The position numbers and the translations under genes were made by a program. A stretch of 64,000 bases of DNA. Origin: RBG-16-57-11 sp964503145. GTDB taxonomy: Bacteria > Chloroflexota > Anaerolineae > Anaerolineales > UBA4823. The notes below the pieces were generated by a model. It was not told where the DNA came from, did not search any database, and worked only from the letters and a program-made list of their open reading frames with translations. Location of the stretch: the NCBI GenBank assembly GCA_964503145.1, contig CAZCYV010000002.1, positions 496,001 through 560,000 on the forward strand. Reading direction: 5' to 3'. Numbering within the stretch: position 1 is the stretch's first letter; every line of letters starts with the position of its first letter. Below are positions 50,837 through 59,652 of this stretch, piece by piece.

Positions 50837-52108
50837 CTAACCTCTGATCGTATAATCTCCCTGCACCACCCATTTGTAAGTGGTCAGCTCGCGCAGTGCC
50901 ATCGGACCGCGAGCGTGCAGGCGCTGAGTGGAGATAGCCACCTCCGCGCCCAGACCAAACTGGCTGCCGTCCGTGAAACGCGTGCTGGCGTTGACATACA
51001 CTGCGGCTGAGTCGACCTCGGCGATGAAGCGCCGGGCGTTGGCTTCGTCCTGGGTGAGGATGCCGTCCGAATGCTGCGTGCTATGGGCGGCGATGTGTTC
51101 GATGGCCTCGTCGATCCCATCCACCACTTTCAACCCTAGAATCAGCGAAAGCCACTCGGTATCGAAATCGCCCGGCCCGGCCGGAGAGACGGAAGCCGGC
51201 AGGCCTGTTTCTAGATCGCCTCGGACCAGGAACGGCAGGGCTGACTCGTGGGCGCGAAACGTCACTCCCGCCGCTTCCAGCGTTTCGACCAGCAGGGGTA
51301 ACAGGGGCGCAGCTATTGCCCGATGCGCCAGGACGGTATCCAGGGCGTTGCACACGGTCGGGCGCTGGACTTTGGCATTGTATATCACCTTGACGGCAGC
51401 TTCCAGGTCCGCCGTCTCGTCCACGAACAGGTGACAGATGCCGATGCCCCCGGTGATCACCGGGATGCGGCTGTTCTCGCGGCAGAACTGGTGCAGCGCC
51501 GCGCCGCCGCGGGGGATCAGCATATCGATATCCTCATACATCTGCAGCAGTTCCATCACCCGGGCGCGGTCGGGATCATCGATGAACTGCACCGCATCTT
51601 CTGGCAGTCCGCACTCCTGTAACACGCGGCGGATGACGGCCACAATTTCGCGGTTGGTGCGCAGGGTTTCGCTGCCGCCGCGCAAGATCACCGCGTTGCC
51701 GGTTTTCAGCGCCAGCCCGGCGACATCCAGGGTGACATTGGGCCGCGCCTCATAGATGACTGCCAGCACACCCAATGGCACGCGCTGTTTGTGAATCCGC
51801 AAGCCGTTGGGAAGCGTGTTTTGCTCAAAGACTTCTCCTACCGGGTCCGGCAGTTCGACCACCTGGCGTAGATCCGCCGCAATTCCCTCCAGACGTGAGG
51901 GGGTCAGCTTCAGGCGGTCGACCATCGCTGCGCTCAACCCCTGCTTCTCGGCATCGGCTACATCCTGGCGGTTGGCTGCCAGGATAGGGTCGGCGGCGGA
52001 AATCAGCCGCTCCGAAAGGCACAACAAAGCCGCGTTTTTCTGCTCTGTGGTGGCCCGGCTCAGGATTTTAGAAGCAGAGCGGGCGCGTTTTCCCATGTTG
52101 GATAGCAT
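50837..52108 (-). CDS. proA: Gamma-glutamyl phosphate reductase
   Basis: 423-residue proline-biosynthesis enzyme that reduces gamma-glutamyl phosphate to glutamate semialdehyde with NADPH. It has the aldehyde-dehydrogenase fold. The catalytic Cys is in QRPTVCNALDT. VIYEARPNVTLDVAGLALKTGNAVILRGG and MLIPRGGAALHQF are hallmark segments, and the C-terminal GLGAEVAISTQRLHARGPMALRELTTYKW is complete. GGGAGG lies 4 bases before ATG 52108. It follows proB by 23 bases, the normal proBA operon order. Confidence 0.97.
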   Translation of the reverse strand: MLSNMGKRARSASKILSRATTEQKNAALLCLSERLISAADPILAANRQDVADAEKQGLSAAMVDRLKLTPSRLEGIAADLRQVVELPDPVGEVFEQNTLPNGLRIHKQRVPLGVLAVIYEARPNVTLDVAGLALKTGNAVILRGGSETLRTNREIVAVIRRVLQECGLPEDAVQFIDDPDRARVMELLQMYEDIDMLIPRGGAALHQFCRENSRIPVITGGIGICHLFVDETADLEAAVKVIYNAKVQRPTVCNALDTVLAHRAIAAPLLPLLVETLEAAGVTFRAHESALPFLVRGDLETGLPASVSPAGPGDFDTEWLSLILGLKVVDGIDEAIEHIAAHSTQHSDGILTQDEANARRFIAEVDSAAVYVNASTRFTDGSQFGLGAEVAISTQRLHARGPMALRELTTYKWVVQGDYTIRG

Positions 52109-52131
52109 AAGACCTCCCGACCACGTCTGGC

Positions 52132-53247
52132 TTAGAGTAATACCATGTTATTGCGATGGATCACTTCATCGCCGTAAAAGAACCCCAGGCTGCGCTCGAT
52201 CGCCTCCGATTGCAACCCGATGATCTGCTTTAGGTCTGCCGAAGCGTAATTGACCAGCCCGCGGGCGACCTCGCGCCCGTCTGGCCCAGCTACCCGCACC
52301 GTGTCGCCGCGCTCGAATTTGCCGTGCACGTTGGTCACGCCCACCGGCAGCAAGCTGCCGCCCCGGCGCAGGGCTTGCACCGCGCCCTCGTCCACTTCCA
52401 ACAGCCCGGACGACCTGCGGTTGGCCAGGATGAAACGCTTTCTGCCTTCCAGCGCGCTTACCTGGGGTTCGAAGCGTGTGCCCAACGCTTCTCCCTCGAC
52501 CAGGCGCAGCAAGATATTCGCCTCGGCGCCGGAGGCGATGGTCACTTGAGCGCCGGAACGGCGCGCCAGGTCAACCGCCTGCAGTTTGGTGTACATCCCG
52601 CCGGTGCCCAGACCATTGGCGGAGCCGCCCGCAGCCCGCCACAGATCTTCGGGGATTTCCGGTCCGACGACTTCGCTCACCAGCCGGGCGGTGGGATCCT
52701 GGCGCGGGTCGGCGGTGAAAAGCCCAGGCTGATCGGTCAGCAGGATTAACCAATCCGCTTCTACCAGGTTGGCGACCAGAGCGGACAAGTTATCGTTATC
52801 GCCCACCCGGATTTCTTCGGTGGCTACGGTGTCGTTCTCGTTGATCACCGGGATGATGCGTTGGGCAAGCAGGGCGGTCAGTGTATTGCGCGAGTTCAAG
52901 TAGCGGCGACGATCGGTCAGATCAGCGCGGGTGAGCAGCACCTGCGCCACGGTCAGGCTGTACAATCCGAAGAGTTGCTCATACACTGCCATGAGGCGCG
53001 GTTGCCCAACCGCGGCCAGCATCTGCTTGGCAGGGATGTCTTTGGGCAACTGGCGGAAGGCCAGCCGCTCGCGACCGGCAGCGATCGCCCCAGAGGTGAC
53101 CAGGATGACCTCATTGCCGGCCATATGAAGCTGCGCCATCTGGCGCACCAGCTCCACCATGCGCGGCAGCGAAAGCTGGGTGGTCCCTGCAGTCAGCGTG
53201 GAGGTCCCCAGTTTGATCACCAGGCGCTGGGTTCTAGCGGTTTTCAT
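52132..53247 (-). CDS. proB: Glutamate 5-kinase with PUA domain
   Basis: 371-residue enzyme that starts proline synthesis by phosphorylating glutamate. The amino-acid-kinase domain (about 1-255) contains LVIKLGTSTLTAG, VILVTSGAIAAGRERL, VGQPRLMAVYEQLF and INENDTVATEEIRVGDNDNLSALVA. The C-terminal PUA domain (about 275-365) is present as in E. coli ProB. ATG 53247 is chosen by alignment; the frame upstream is spurious. No ribosome-binding site is visible, and a GATAAA 12 bases before the ATG suggests a very short leader. Confidence 0.96.
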   Translation of the reverse strand: MKTARTQRLVIKLGTSTLTAGTTQLSLPRMVELVRQMAQLHMAGNEVILVTSGAIAAGRERLAFRQLPKDIPAKQMLAAVGQPRLMAVYEQLFGLYSLTVAQVLLTRADLTDRRRYLNSRNTLTALLAQRIIPVINENDTVATEEIRVGDNDNLSALVANLVEADWLILLTDQPGLFTADPRQDPTARLVSEVVGPEIPEDLWRAAGGSANGLGTGGMYTKLQAVDLARRSGAQVTIASGAEANILLRLVEGEALGTRFEPQVSALEGRKRFILANRRSSGLLEVDEGAVQALRRGGSLLPVGVTNVHGKFERGDTVRVAGPDGREVARGLVNYASADLKQIIGLQSEAIERSLGFFYGDEVIHRNNMVLL

Positions 53248-53408
53248 AATGGGAGCAAGTTTATCACAAATCGCCGCTCGCCCTGACCGTTTTTCCAGGC
53301 GTTTAACCCCCCGTTTGGAGGATGTAACTCGACAGTTAATTCGGTATGATGCTCTTATAGATCGTCGTAATCGAATTGGAAGATGAGAAAAACCCACAAC
53401 TGGAGTGT

Positions 53409-54326
53409 ATGAGCATGAACCATGAAACAAACCCCCTGGTTGCCCTTTCGGAAGCGATGGCGGATGCCGTTGCCCAGGCTGGCGCATCGACCGTGTTGGT
53501 AGATGCGCGCCGCCGCATGCCGGCCAGCGGCATCGTCTTTGCCTCTGATCTGGTTTTGACCGCCGACCACGTGGTCGAGCGTGAAGATGATATTCGCCTC
53601 CTTCTGCCGGACGGCAGCCAGCGCTCGGCCAGCCTGGCCGGGCGCGATCCCGGCAACGATCTGGCCTTGCTGCGCTTGAACCAGGGCGGGCTGGCGACCG
53701 CTCAGGCAGCAGAGCGGCCAGCGCGCGTCGGTCAGCTCGTCCTGGCGCTTGGACGTCCTACCCCCGAGGGCATCCAGGCCAGCCTGGGTGTGGTCAGCGC
53801 GCTGGGCGGGCCGGTGCGCACCGGTCGCGGCGGGTTGCTCGAGCAGTACCTGCGCACCGACACCATCCCCTATCCGGGCTTTTCGGGCGGGCCGTTGATC
53901 GACGCCGAAGGTCGCGTATTGGGATTGAATACGTCTGGCTTGGCGCATGGGGGCATCTCGCTCACCATCCCTGTCGGCCTGGCCTGGCCGGTGGCCGATG
54001 CGCTGGCAAAGCACGGTCGGGTGCGCCGCGGTTATCTGGGCATCCGCAGCCAACCTACCATCTTGCCGCCGGCGCAGCAGCAGGCGCTGGGGCGTGAACA
54101 AGCTGCGGGGTTATTGTTAGTAGGGGTCGAGGAAGGCGGCCCGGCGGCGCAGGCGGGCTTGCTGGTCGGCGATATCCTGGTGGGCATGGCCGGCGAGCCG
54201 CTGACCGACCCCGACCAACTGCTGGCGCGGCTGGTCGGTGAGATCGTTGGCCGATCAGTCCCGATGGAAATCTTGCGCGGCGGCCAGCCGGTCGAAATCG
54301 CGGTTAAAATTGGGGAGCGAAAATGA
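53409..54326 (+). CDS. HtrA-like serine protease with PDZ domain, no signal peptide
   Basis: 305-residue trypsin-like protease. Catalytic triad: His in LTADHVVE, Asp in GNDLALLRL, Ser in PGFSGGPLID. A PDZ domain follows (about 225-300; GVEEGGPAAQAGLLVGDILVGM). Unlike typical HtrA/DegP it lacks an N-terminal signal or membrane anchor, so it should be cytoplasmic or exported by an unknown route. ATG 53409 and ATG 53415 are both possible starts (GGAG upstream). Its stop overlaps the next protease gene (ATGA). Confidence 0.9.
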   Translation: MSMNHETNPLVALSEAMADAVAQAGASTVLVDARRRMPASGIVFASDLVLTADHVVEREDDIRLLLPDGSQRSASLAGRDPGNDLALLRLNQGGLATAQAAERPARVGQLVLALGRPTPEGIQASLGVVSALGGPVRTGRGGLLEQYLRTDTIPYPGFSGGPLIDAEGRVLGLNTSGLAHGGISLTIPVGLAWPVADALAKHGRVRRGYLGIRSQPTILPPAQQQALGREQAAGLLLVGVEEGGPAAQAGLLVGDILVGMAGEPLTDPDQLLARLVGEIVGRSVPMEILRGGQPVEIAVKIGERK

Positions 54327-54949
54327 GTCATTCCATCTCACTGAAAGGCAGTTTGACCGACGCGTTGGCAGAGGCGGCCGAGGAAGTCGTCCGCCGTGTG
54401 CAGCGCAGCCTGGTGGTGTTGCACAACGGCCGCCATGGGGTGGGCGCCGGCGTGGTTTGGGGGCGCAATGGCGGCGCAGGCGCCTATATCCTGACCAATT
54501 ATCATGTCGTGGCCCATGGACAACAGGTGCGCGCGGCGCTGGATAGTGGCGCAGAGCACCCCGTCCGCCTGATCGCCGCAGACGATGAAATCGACCTGGC
54601 GCTGCTGCAGATCGATCTTGGTGACTTGCCAACGGCGATGATCGCTGACTCGCGCAACCTGCGCGTCGGCCAGATCGTCCTGGCCGTGGGCCACCCCTGG
54701 GGGCAGCGCGGCGTGGTCACCGCGGGTCTGGTCAGCGGGCTAAGCGTAGCCCAAACGCGCGGCCGACGCGGCCAGGTCGAAATCATCCGCTCGGATGTGC
54801 GGCTGGCGCCGGGAAATTCCGGCGGCCCGCTGGTTAACGCCAACGGCGCGGTGGTGGGGATTAACACCATGATCGTAGGCGGCGATCAGGGCATTGCAAT
54901 CCCCAGCCACATCGCCAGCGCTTTCGTCGAGCAGGCACTGAAGGGATGA
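54323..54949 (+). CDS. Trypsin-like serine protease without PDZ domain
   Basis: 208-residue HtrA-type protease core. Triad: His in LTNYHVVAHG, Asp in DEIDLALLQID, Ser in LAPGNSGGPLVNANG. No signal peptide, PDZ or membrane helix was found. It overlaps the preceding PDZ protease by 4 bases and is followed one base later by a LuxR-type regulator, so the three form a tight operon. The pair may act together or on each other. Confidence 0.9.
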   Translation: MSHSISLKGSLTDALAEAAEEVVRRVQRSLVVLHNGRHGVGAGVVWGRNGGAGAYILTNYHVVAHGQQVRAALDSGAEHPVRLIAADDEIDLALLQIDLGDLPTAMIADSRNLRVGQIVLAVGHPWGQRGVVTAGLVSGLSVAQTRGRRGQVEIIRSDVRLAPGNSGGPLVNANGAVVGINTMIVGGDQGIAIPSHIASAFVEQALKG

Positions 54950-54950
54950 G

Positions 54951-55598
54951 ATGCAGATTGGGGTGATTGCCCCCAGCCTCGCTTTGCGAGCCGGGATCCG
55001 GGCGCTGCTGAGCGCCGAAGGGACGGTTGAGCGCCCGTTCCCGTTCGAAGTGGTCTACGAAGCGGCTTCGATAGCCGAGTTTGCTCAGGCCGCGCCCACC
55101 GTCGAGGTGCTGGTGGTCGCGGCCGAAGCTGCCAGCCAGGCCAGCCTGCGGCGCATTCCGCTGGGCGACGAGGTTCGCCTGGCGATGCTGCTGTTGAGCG
55201 ATGACCGCTCTACGGCGCAGCCTCTGCTGGACTTGCCTCTGCGCGGCTGGGGCATCTTACCCCTGGATAGCTCGGCGGAGGAGTTGCAAGCCGCGCTGCT
55301 GGCCGTGCATCAGGGTTTGGTCGTAGGTACGCAAGGTTTGTTCGCGCCAGCGCTCTCTCAGCCTCAACTGACAGCCGGGCGCCAGCCAGATCCCCTGGAA
55401 GAGCCGCTCACCGAACGCGAGAGCCAGGTGCTGCAACTCCTGGCGCACGGCCTGGCGAACAAGCAGATCGCCCTGGCGCTGAACATCAGCGAGCACACGG
55501 TGAAGTTCCACGTCTCGTCCATTTATTCCAAGTTGGGGGCGGCCAACCGCACCGAGGCCGTCCGCGCCGGGGTGCAGCGCGGCCTGGTGTTGCTCTGA
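54951..55598 (+). CDS. LuxR/NarL-type regulator with degenerate receiver
   Basis: 215-residue protein. The C-terminal LuxR-type helix-turn-helix is intact (LTERESQVLQLLAHGLANKQ, then ISEHTVKFHVSSIYSKLGA). The N-terminal part has receiver-like length, but the usual acidic pocket reads GVIAPSLALRAGI and the phosphoacceptor strand reads VEVLVVAAEAAS, so no Asp is available. It is probably phosphorylation-independent, perhaps controlled by cleavage or protein contact with the two proteases in the same operon. A hairpin terminator follows. Confidence 0.85.
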   Translation: MQIGVIAPSLALRAGIRALLSAEGTVERPFPFEVVYEAASIAEFAQAAPTVEVLVVAAEAASQASLRRIPLGDEVRLAMLLLSDDRSTAQPLLDLPLRGWGILPLDSSAEELQAALLAVHQGLVVGTQGLFAPALSQPQLTAGRQPDPLEEPLTERESQVLQLLAHGLANKQIALALNISEHTVKFHVSSIYSKLGAANRTEAVRAGVQRGLVLL

Positions 55599-55604
55599 GT
55601 AAAA

Positions 55605-55638
55605 CCAGACCCGCAGGATAGCCTCCATGCGGGTCTGG
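55605..55638. terminator. Bidirectional terminator between convergent genes
   Basis: CCAGACCCGCA (55605-55615) pairs perfectly with TGCGGGTCTGG (55628-55638). On the minus strand TTTTACT follows, a good T tract for the repeat-protein gene. On the plus strand only CAGGTTT follows. Confidence 0.75.
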
Positions 55639-55666
55639 CAGGTTTAGGACAAAGCTTACAGACCGT

Positions 55667-58195
55667 CTAGCGGATCACAAGCGGCAAATACAGGCTGGCC
55701 GGCGGCATGGGCGGCAGCGGGTAGCTGATGGCGAGCTTCAAATCGCCATGTGAATTATCATAGTAGCTGATCGCCGGTTGCCCCAGGCCATTCAGGTCAA
55801 TGGAACAGTAGTACCCCACATCTCCTTCGTTAACTCCATCGCCATCGGTCACATCGCCATCCACGATCTGAAATTCCCATGGTGCCGCGCCCACCTTCTG
55901 GGCGTATTTCAGGTTGCCATTGGTAAAGTCGTAATAGCATAGATGGCGAGTGTCGGTCGCCGGATCGATAGCTAGCGAGGAGTACATCCCCACATCGCCG
56001 GCCGAGTCCAGCACGCTGATGTTCCACGAGCCTGCGCCGCCCCACACGCCGTCCCAATAGGCGTATTTTAGATCCTGATTGAGGATATCGTAGTAGCTGA
56101 TGTGAGGACGCCCAGCGCTATCCAGGGCGATCGAGGTGGAGATACCGACATCGAGCAGGCTTGTCCGACCAACGTTATCGATCGGCGCGATCACCCAGGT
56201 CAGCGTGGTCGGCGACTTGAAGGCCAGATTCAGCGATCCGCCAGTGTAATCGTAGTAACTGATGAATGGCAGGTTCGCTGCATTCGTTGTAATCGAGGTG
56301 AATTGACCGGTGTTATCGAGCGCGTCGACGGTCGTGGTGACCCATTGCGAAGCCATGATGTCATAGGTGGCGTAAAGCAGGTCGCCATTGGTGGCGTCGT
56401 AGTAGCTGATGTGGGGGATATTGGCCGTATCGATGTCCAATGAGACGTATCTGCCCACATCGCGAGCCTGATCCACCTTGGTGTGCGCCCAGGCCGAACC
56501 AGTCCAACTGGCAAACCACAGGTTCCCCTTGGTCTGCTCATAATAAGCGATGTGAGGCGAATATTCGCCGGAGAGGGCGATAGAGGAGTAGAGGCCGGTG
56601 TTGATCGTATCGCTGCGGACATAGTTGCGGTACCACACCGGCCCGTAGGTGCGGGCGTGTTTGAGATAGCCCACTGTGGCGTCCAGGTAGCTGATGAACG
56701 GCACCCCTGCCGTGTTGAGCGCCAGGGAGGTCGCCTGGCCGACATCGCGGAAGTAGGCGCTGACCAGCGAGGGATCGCTCCAGCGGGAGGCGTTGGATGT
56801 CGTGCTGTGGATGTATTTGAGCGCGCCGACCCCGCCGTTGGTGTAGAAGATGCCCGGTTTTCCGGACGACTCCAATGCGATCGAGGTGAACATGCCGGCT
56901 TTCCCTGGCCCGCTGGTATCCAGCGTGCGGATCGTCCAGCTTCCCCCGGCGTAGCGGGCGTACTTCAGGTCGCCTTTGGTGACATCGAAATAGCTGATGT
57001 GGATGCGGTTATCCGAATCCACCGCGATCGAGGTGTACCAGCCAACATTGCCGCCGGTATCGACGTTTTCGATGTTCCAGGTGCCGCCGGTGCGCCAGGC
57101 GTGCTTCAAGTTATCGTTAGAGAAGTCGTAATAGCTGATGTGCGGGCGATAGTTGGAGTCCAGAGCGAGCGAAGCAAAGGACCCGACATTGACCCTCGAG
57201 GTTGCTGTGTCTCCGTGGGCGGTCTCAACGCGCCACTTTTTCTCTGGCCACTGATTCGGCGCCCGGTAGGCATACATCAGATCGTCATATTTCTCGGACA
57301 TGAAGGCGATGTGAACCCCGAAGTTGAAGTCCACCGCGATCGAAGTCCATAGACCGGTGTTGCCCTGGTCGTTGTAGTGATGCACAATGACGCCATCGAA
57401 GGTGATGCCGTTCCAGTACTGATAGTCCAGCGTGCCGTGCAGTTCATCATAGAAGCTGATGTGGATACCGTTGTTGCGGTCGATGGCGATCGAGGAGAAC
57501 TTGCCGTAGCCGATGGCCGTGCCGATTTGGAAGTTTGGGGCAGGAGGGGGATCTTCATCAGAGTTCTCCGCCAGGATCTGCTCGATGCGTTCCAGCGTCG
57601 AAGGCTCTTCGGTTGCCGCAGGGGCTTCGCTCGCTGGGGTTGCAGTCGGCTCATCAGGCGAGGCAAGCTCTGCTGAAGGGGCAGGTTGTTCTGGCGGGGC
57701 CGGTTCTGCCTCTTCGGGCGCGCTGGTTGGGGCGATAACCGTGGCATCTGGCACCACCAGGATATTCCAGACTCCGGCATTTTGATAGGCCAGCTTGAGC
57801 CGCCCATTCCAGGCGTCGTAGTAGGTGATGAAAGGCCGATAGTAGTTGTCGAACGCCAGCGCAGTGTACTGGCCGACCGAAAGCCCGGCATCGACGAGCG
57901 TGGTATCCCAGCTTTTGGTCACATCGTTCCAGCAGGAGTAATAGAGCGCATCACCGCCGTAGGCCACACAGGGGATGTTGGTGAGCGGGTTGTAGGCCAG
58001 GCTGCGATCGCGCATGTTCAGGTAATACGGTGGGGCATCGACCGAGATCTTGGTCCAGGTCGGCAGCACCTGTGCGGAGTCGAGATCCTGCGAGAAGGCG
58101 CCCTGCACGGAAATGGTCGATAAGATGATCAGCACCATGACCACACGGAAGAAGTGTGCAGTCTGCCTCCCTTGGAAGATAGGGGTCAATTTCAT
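55667..58195 (-). CDS. Large secreted protein with about 14 YxSIALDxxxxPHISYYD-type repeats
   Basis: 842-residue exported protein. A signal peptide (FFRVVMVLIILSTISVQGAFSQ) is followed by about 14 repeats of roughly 50 residues, each with a core such as YTSIAVDSDNRIHISYFD then GDLKYARYAGG, as in beta-propeller-like or carbohydrate-binding surface proteins. An acidic Pro/Glu/Ala-rich stretch (about 160-225) interrupts the repeats. The protein ends in SLYLPLVIR, a tail type seen in other Chloroflexota secreted proteins. AAGGAGA precedes ATG 58195; the longer frame is rejected. No catalytic motif is recognised. Confidence 0.85.
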   Translation of the reverse strand: MKLTPIFQGRQTAHFFRVVMVLIILSTISVQGAFSQDLDSAQVLPTWTKISVDAPPYYLNMRDRSLAYNPLTNIPCVAYGGDALYYSCWNDVTKSWDTTLVDAGLSVGQYTALAFDNYYRPFITYYDAWNGRLKLAYQNAGVWNILVVPDATVIAPTSAPEEAEPAPPEQPAPSAELASPDEPTATPASEAPAATEEPSTLERIEQILAENSDEDPPPAPNFQIGTAIGYGKFSSIAIDRNNGIHISFYDELHGTLDYQYWNGITFDGVIVHHYNDQGNTGLWTSIAVDFNFGVHIAFMSEKYDDLMYAYRAPNQWPEKKWRVETAHGDTATSRVNVGSFASLALDSNYRPHISYYDFSNDNLKHAWRTGGTWNIENVDTGGNVGWYTSIAVDSDNRIHISYFDVTKGDLKYARYAGGSWTIRTLDTSGPGKAGMFTSIALESSGKPGIFYTNGGVGALKYIHSTTSNASRWSDPSLVSAYFRDVGQATSLALNTAGVPFISYLDATVGYLKHARTYGPVWYRNYVRSDTINTGLYSSIALSGEYSPHIAYYEQTKGNLWFASWTGSAWAHTKVDQARDVGRYVSLDIDTANIPHISYYDATNGDLLYATYDIMASQWVTTTVDALDNTGQFTSITTNAANLPFISYYDYTGGSLNLAFKSPTTLTWVIAPIDNVGRTSLLDVGISTSIALDSAGRPHISYYDILNQDLKYAYWDGVWGGAGSWNISVLDSAGDVGMYSSLAIDPATDTRHLCYYDFTNGNLKYAQKVGAAPWEFQIVDGDVTDGDGVNEGDVGYYCSIDLNGLGQPAISYYDNSHGDLKLAISYPLPPMPPASLYLPLVIR

Positions 58196-58265
58196 TTGGT
58201 GGTTCTCCTTATTGTTTAAACGACCTTTCTTAGAGTATAGCACAAACTCCCCTGCGTGCGTTGGA

Positions 58266-59516
58266 TCATTGATTGGCCCGCACGAAGTCCAGGGCGTATT
58301 GAGCGTCCAGATAATTGGGGTTTTCGACCAGCGCCTGCTGAAAGTTTTCAACTGCTTTGGCGGTGTCGCCCTTGCGATACATCGCCCAGCCATGCCAAAG
58401 CAGGGCTTCCTCGGCGTTGGGGGTGACTTTCAGGGCATATTCGGTGAGGGTGATCAGATCGTCGATTTGCCCGGTGTGGAAATAAGCAATGAATGGGGTG
58501 AACTGGTAACGCAGCATGCGCTGCGGCAGGCCCAACTCGCGCGCTTTGTCGAAGGCGTCGGTCGCCTCGATGTAGCGCTCGAAATAGGTCAGGTTGGCGC
58601 CGAGGTTGAACCAGGCGAAGGCGTTATCTGGGTCAGACTGCGTCTCAGCCTGGGCCACTTCAAGGGCGTGCTGGCGATTGGCGTCCACGTCCCAATTTGT
58701 CCCTAAAATGGCCTTAACCGTCGCCTCTTGACCCGGCGGGTAAACCAGGATGTAGACGCGATTGAAAGCCTGCCAATACTCATCCAGCTTTTGATAGGGA
58801 ATCTCCTGGTTGGGACCATGGAAACTGTCCTGGCCGATGAAGACTTTTCTGGCATCGTCGTAACCGGTAACCAGTTGATAATGCGCCGCCCACAAGTCAT
58901 CGTTGGCCCAAAAGGGCTCATCGAAGTAGAACGTCTCTTCGGTCATCACCGGGATGCCAGCGGCCAGCAACTGTTTGAGCAATTCAATATCGCCGCCCAC
59001 GCGATACTGGATGTTCAGCCAGCCCGCGTAATTGCGCACATAGTAAGCCAGTTCTTCGACATTGACGTTGCGATCCTCACGCAGCGGCTTGATCACCTGG
59101 CTGATGGTTTTTTGGTCGCCTTCCCAACCGTAGAAGCGCAGATACATCGTCAATGCCGCCGGGCCACAGTTGTTGATGTCTTGCTTTTCCCATTGGGGCG
59201 CCGGCAGCGACACCGCCTGCGGCAGCGGGGTGGGCGAAGGCTGCGGGGTGGGAGTAAATTCCAGGGTGGAAGTGGGGGTTGGCGCAACCGTGGGCGAGGC
59301 CGTAGCCGTTGGCAAGCTGGCCACCTGTACCTGCGGTTTGGGTAAGGCCGTAGGCACAGGCTGAATGGGGTGGATCAGCCCACGCAGATAGGTCATAGCA
59401 AAATCGACGCGCCAGGATAGACGATCATGAATCGGCGGCAACCGGTAGGCTGCCCCTGCCAGCAGCGCCAGGATCGCCAGGGCAGCGAAACCGTACAGCC
59501 AGTGCAGCTTGCGCAT
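58266..59516 (-). CDS. Extracytoplasmic C39-like cysteine peptidase with TPR repeats
   Basis: 416-residue membrane-anchored protein. An N-terminal helix (about 7-24) is followed by a Pro/Thr-rich linker (about 55-105), then a peptidase C39-like domain with Cys in NNCGPAALTMYLRFYG (about 115-130) and His in AAHYQLVTGYD. Several TPR repeats (about 280-410; DNAFAWFNLGANLTYFERYI, EEALLWHGWAMYRKGDTAKA) complete it. Papain-like C39 domains normally cleave double-glycine leaders, but this stand-alone external form has no ABC partner. ATG 59516 lies 7 bases after TAAAAT (59529-59524), another leaderless start. Confidence 0.85.
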   Translation of the reverse strand: MRKLHWLYGFAALAILALLAGAAYRLPPIHDRLSWRVDFAMTYLRGLIHPIQPVPTALPKPQVQVASLPTATASPTVAPTPTSTLEFTPTPQPSPTPLPQAVSLPAPQWEKQDINNCGPAALTMYLRFYGWEGDQKTISQVIKPLREDRNVNVEELAYYVRNYAGWLNIQYRVGGDIELLKQLLAAGIPVMTEETFYFDEPFWANDDLWAAHYQLVTGYDDARKVFIGQDSFHGPNQEIPYQKLDEYWQAFNRVYILVYPPGQEATVKAILGTNWDVDANRQHALEVAQAETQSDPDNAFAWFNLGANLTYFERYIEATDAFDKARELGLPQRMLRYQFTPFIAYFHTGQIDDLITLTEYALKVTPNAEEALLWHGWAMYRKGDTAKAVENFQQALVENPNYLDAQYALDFVRANQ

Positions 59517-59523
59517 GGGCGCA

Positions 59524-59584
59524 ATTTTATCACTGGTATCCAGGGCTTGGGTGAAGCCCAGGTTAAGGGTTTGTTGGGCTATAA
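59524..59584. promoter_or_regulatory. Divergent -10 boxes between the C39-like and META-domain genes
   Basis: Minus-strand TAAAAT (59529-59524) places the C39-like ATG at the mRNA start. Plus-strand TATAAT (59579-59584) would give the META-domain gene a leader of about 60 bases. Neither has a good -35 hexamer. Confidence 0.45.
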
Positions 59585-59652
59585 TTGGGCTAATAGTGCG
59601 GTTAGAGCCGGTTTTTTTCGGGGCAGATGGAATCCAATCGGAGGAAGGACAA

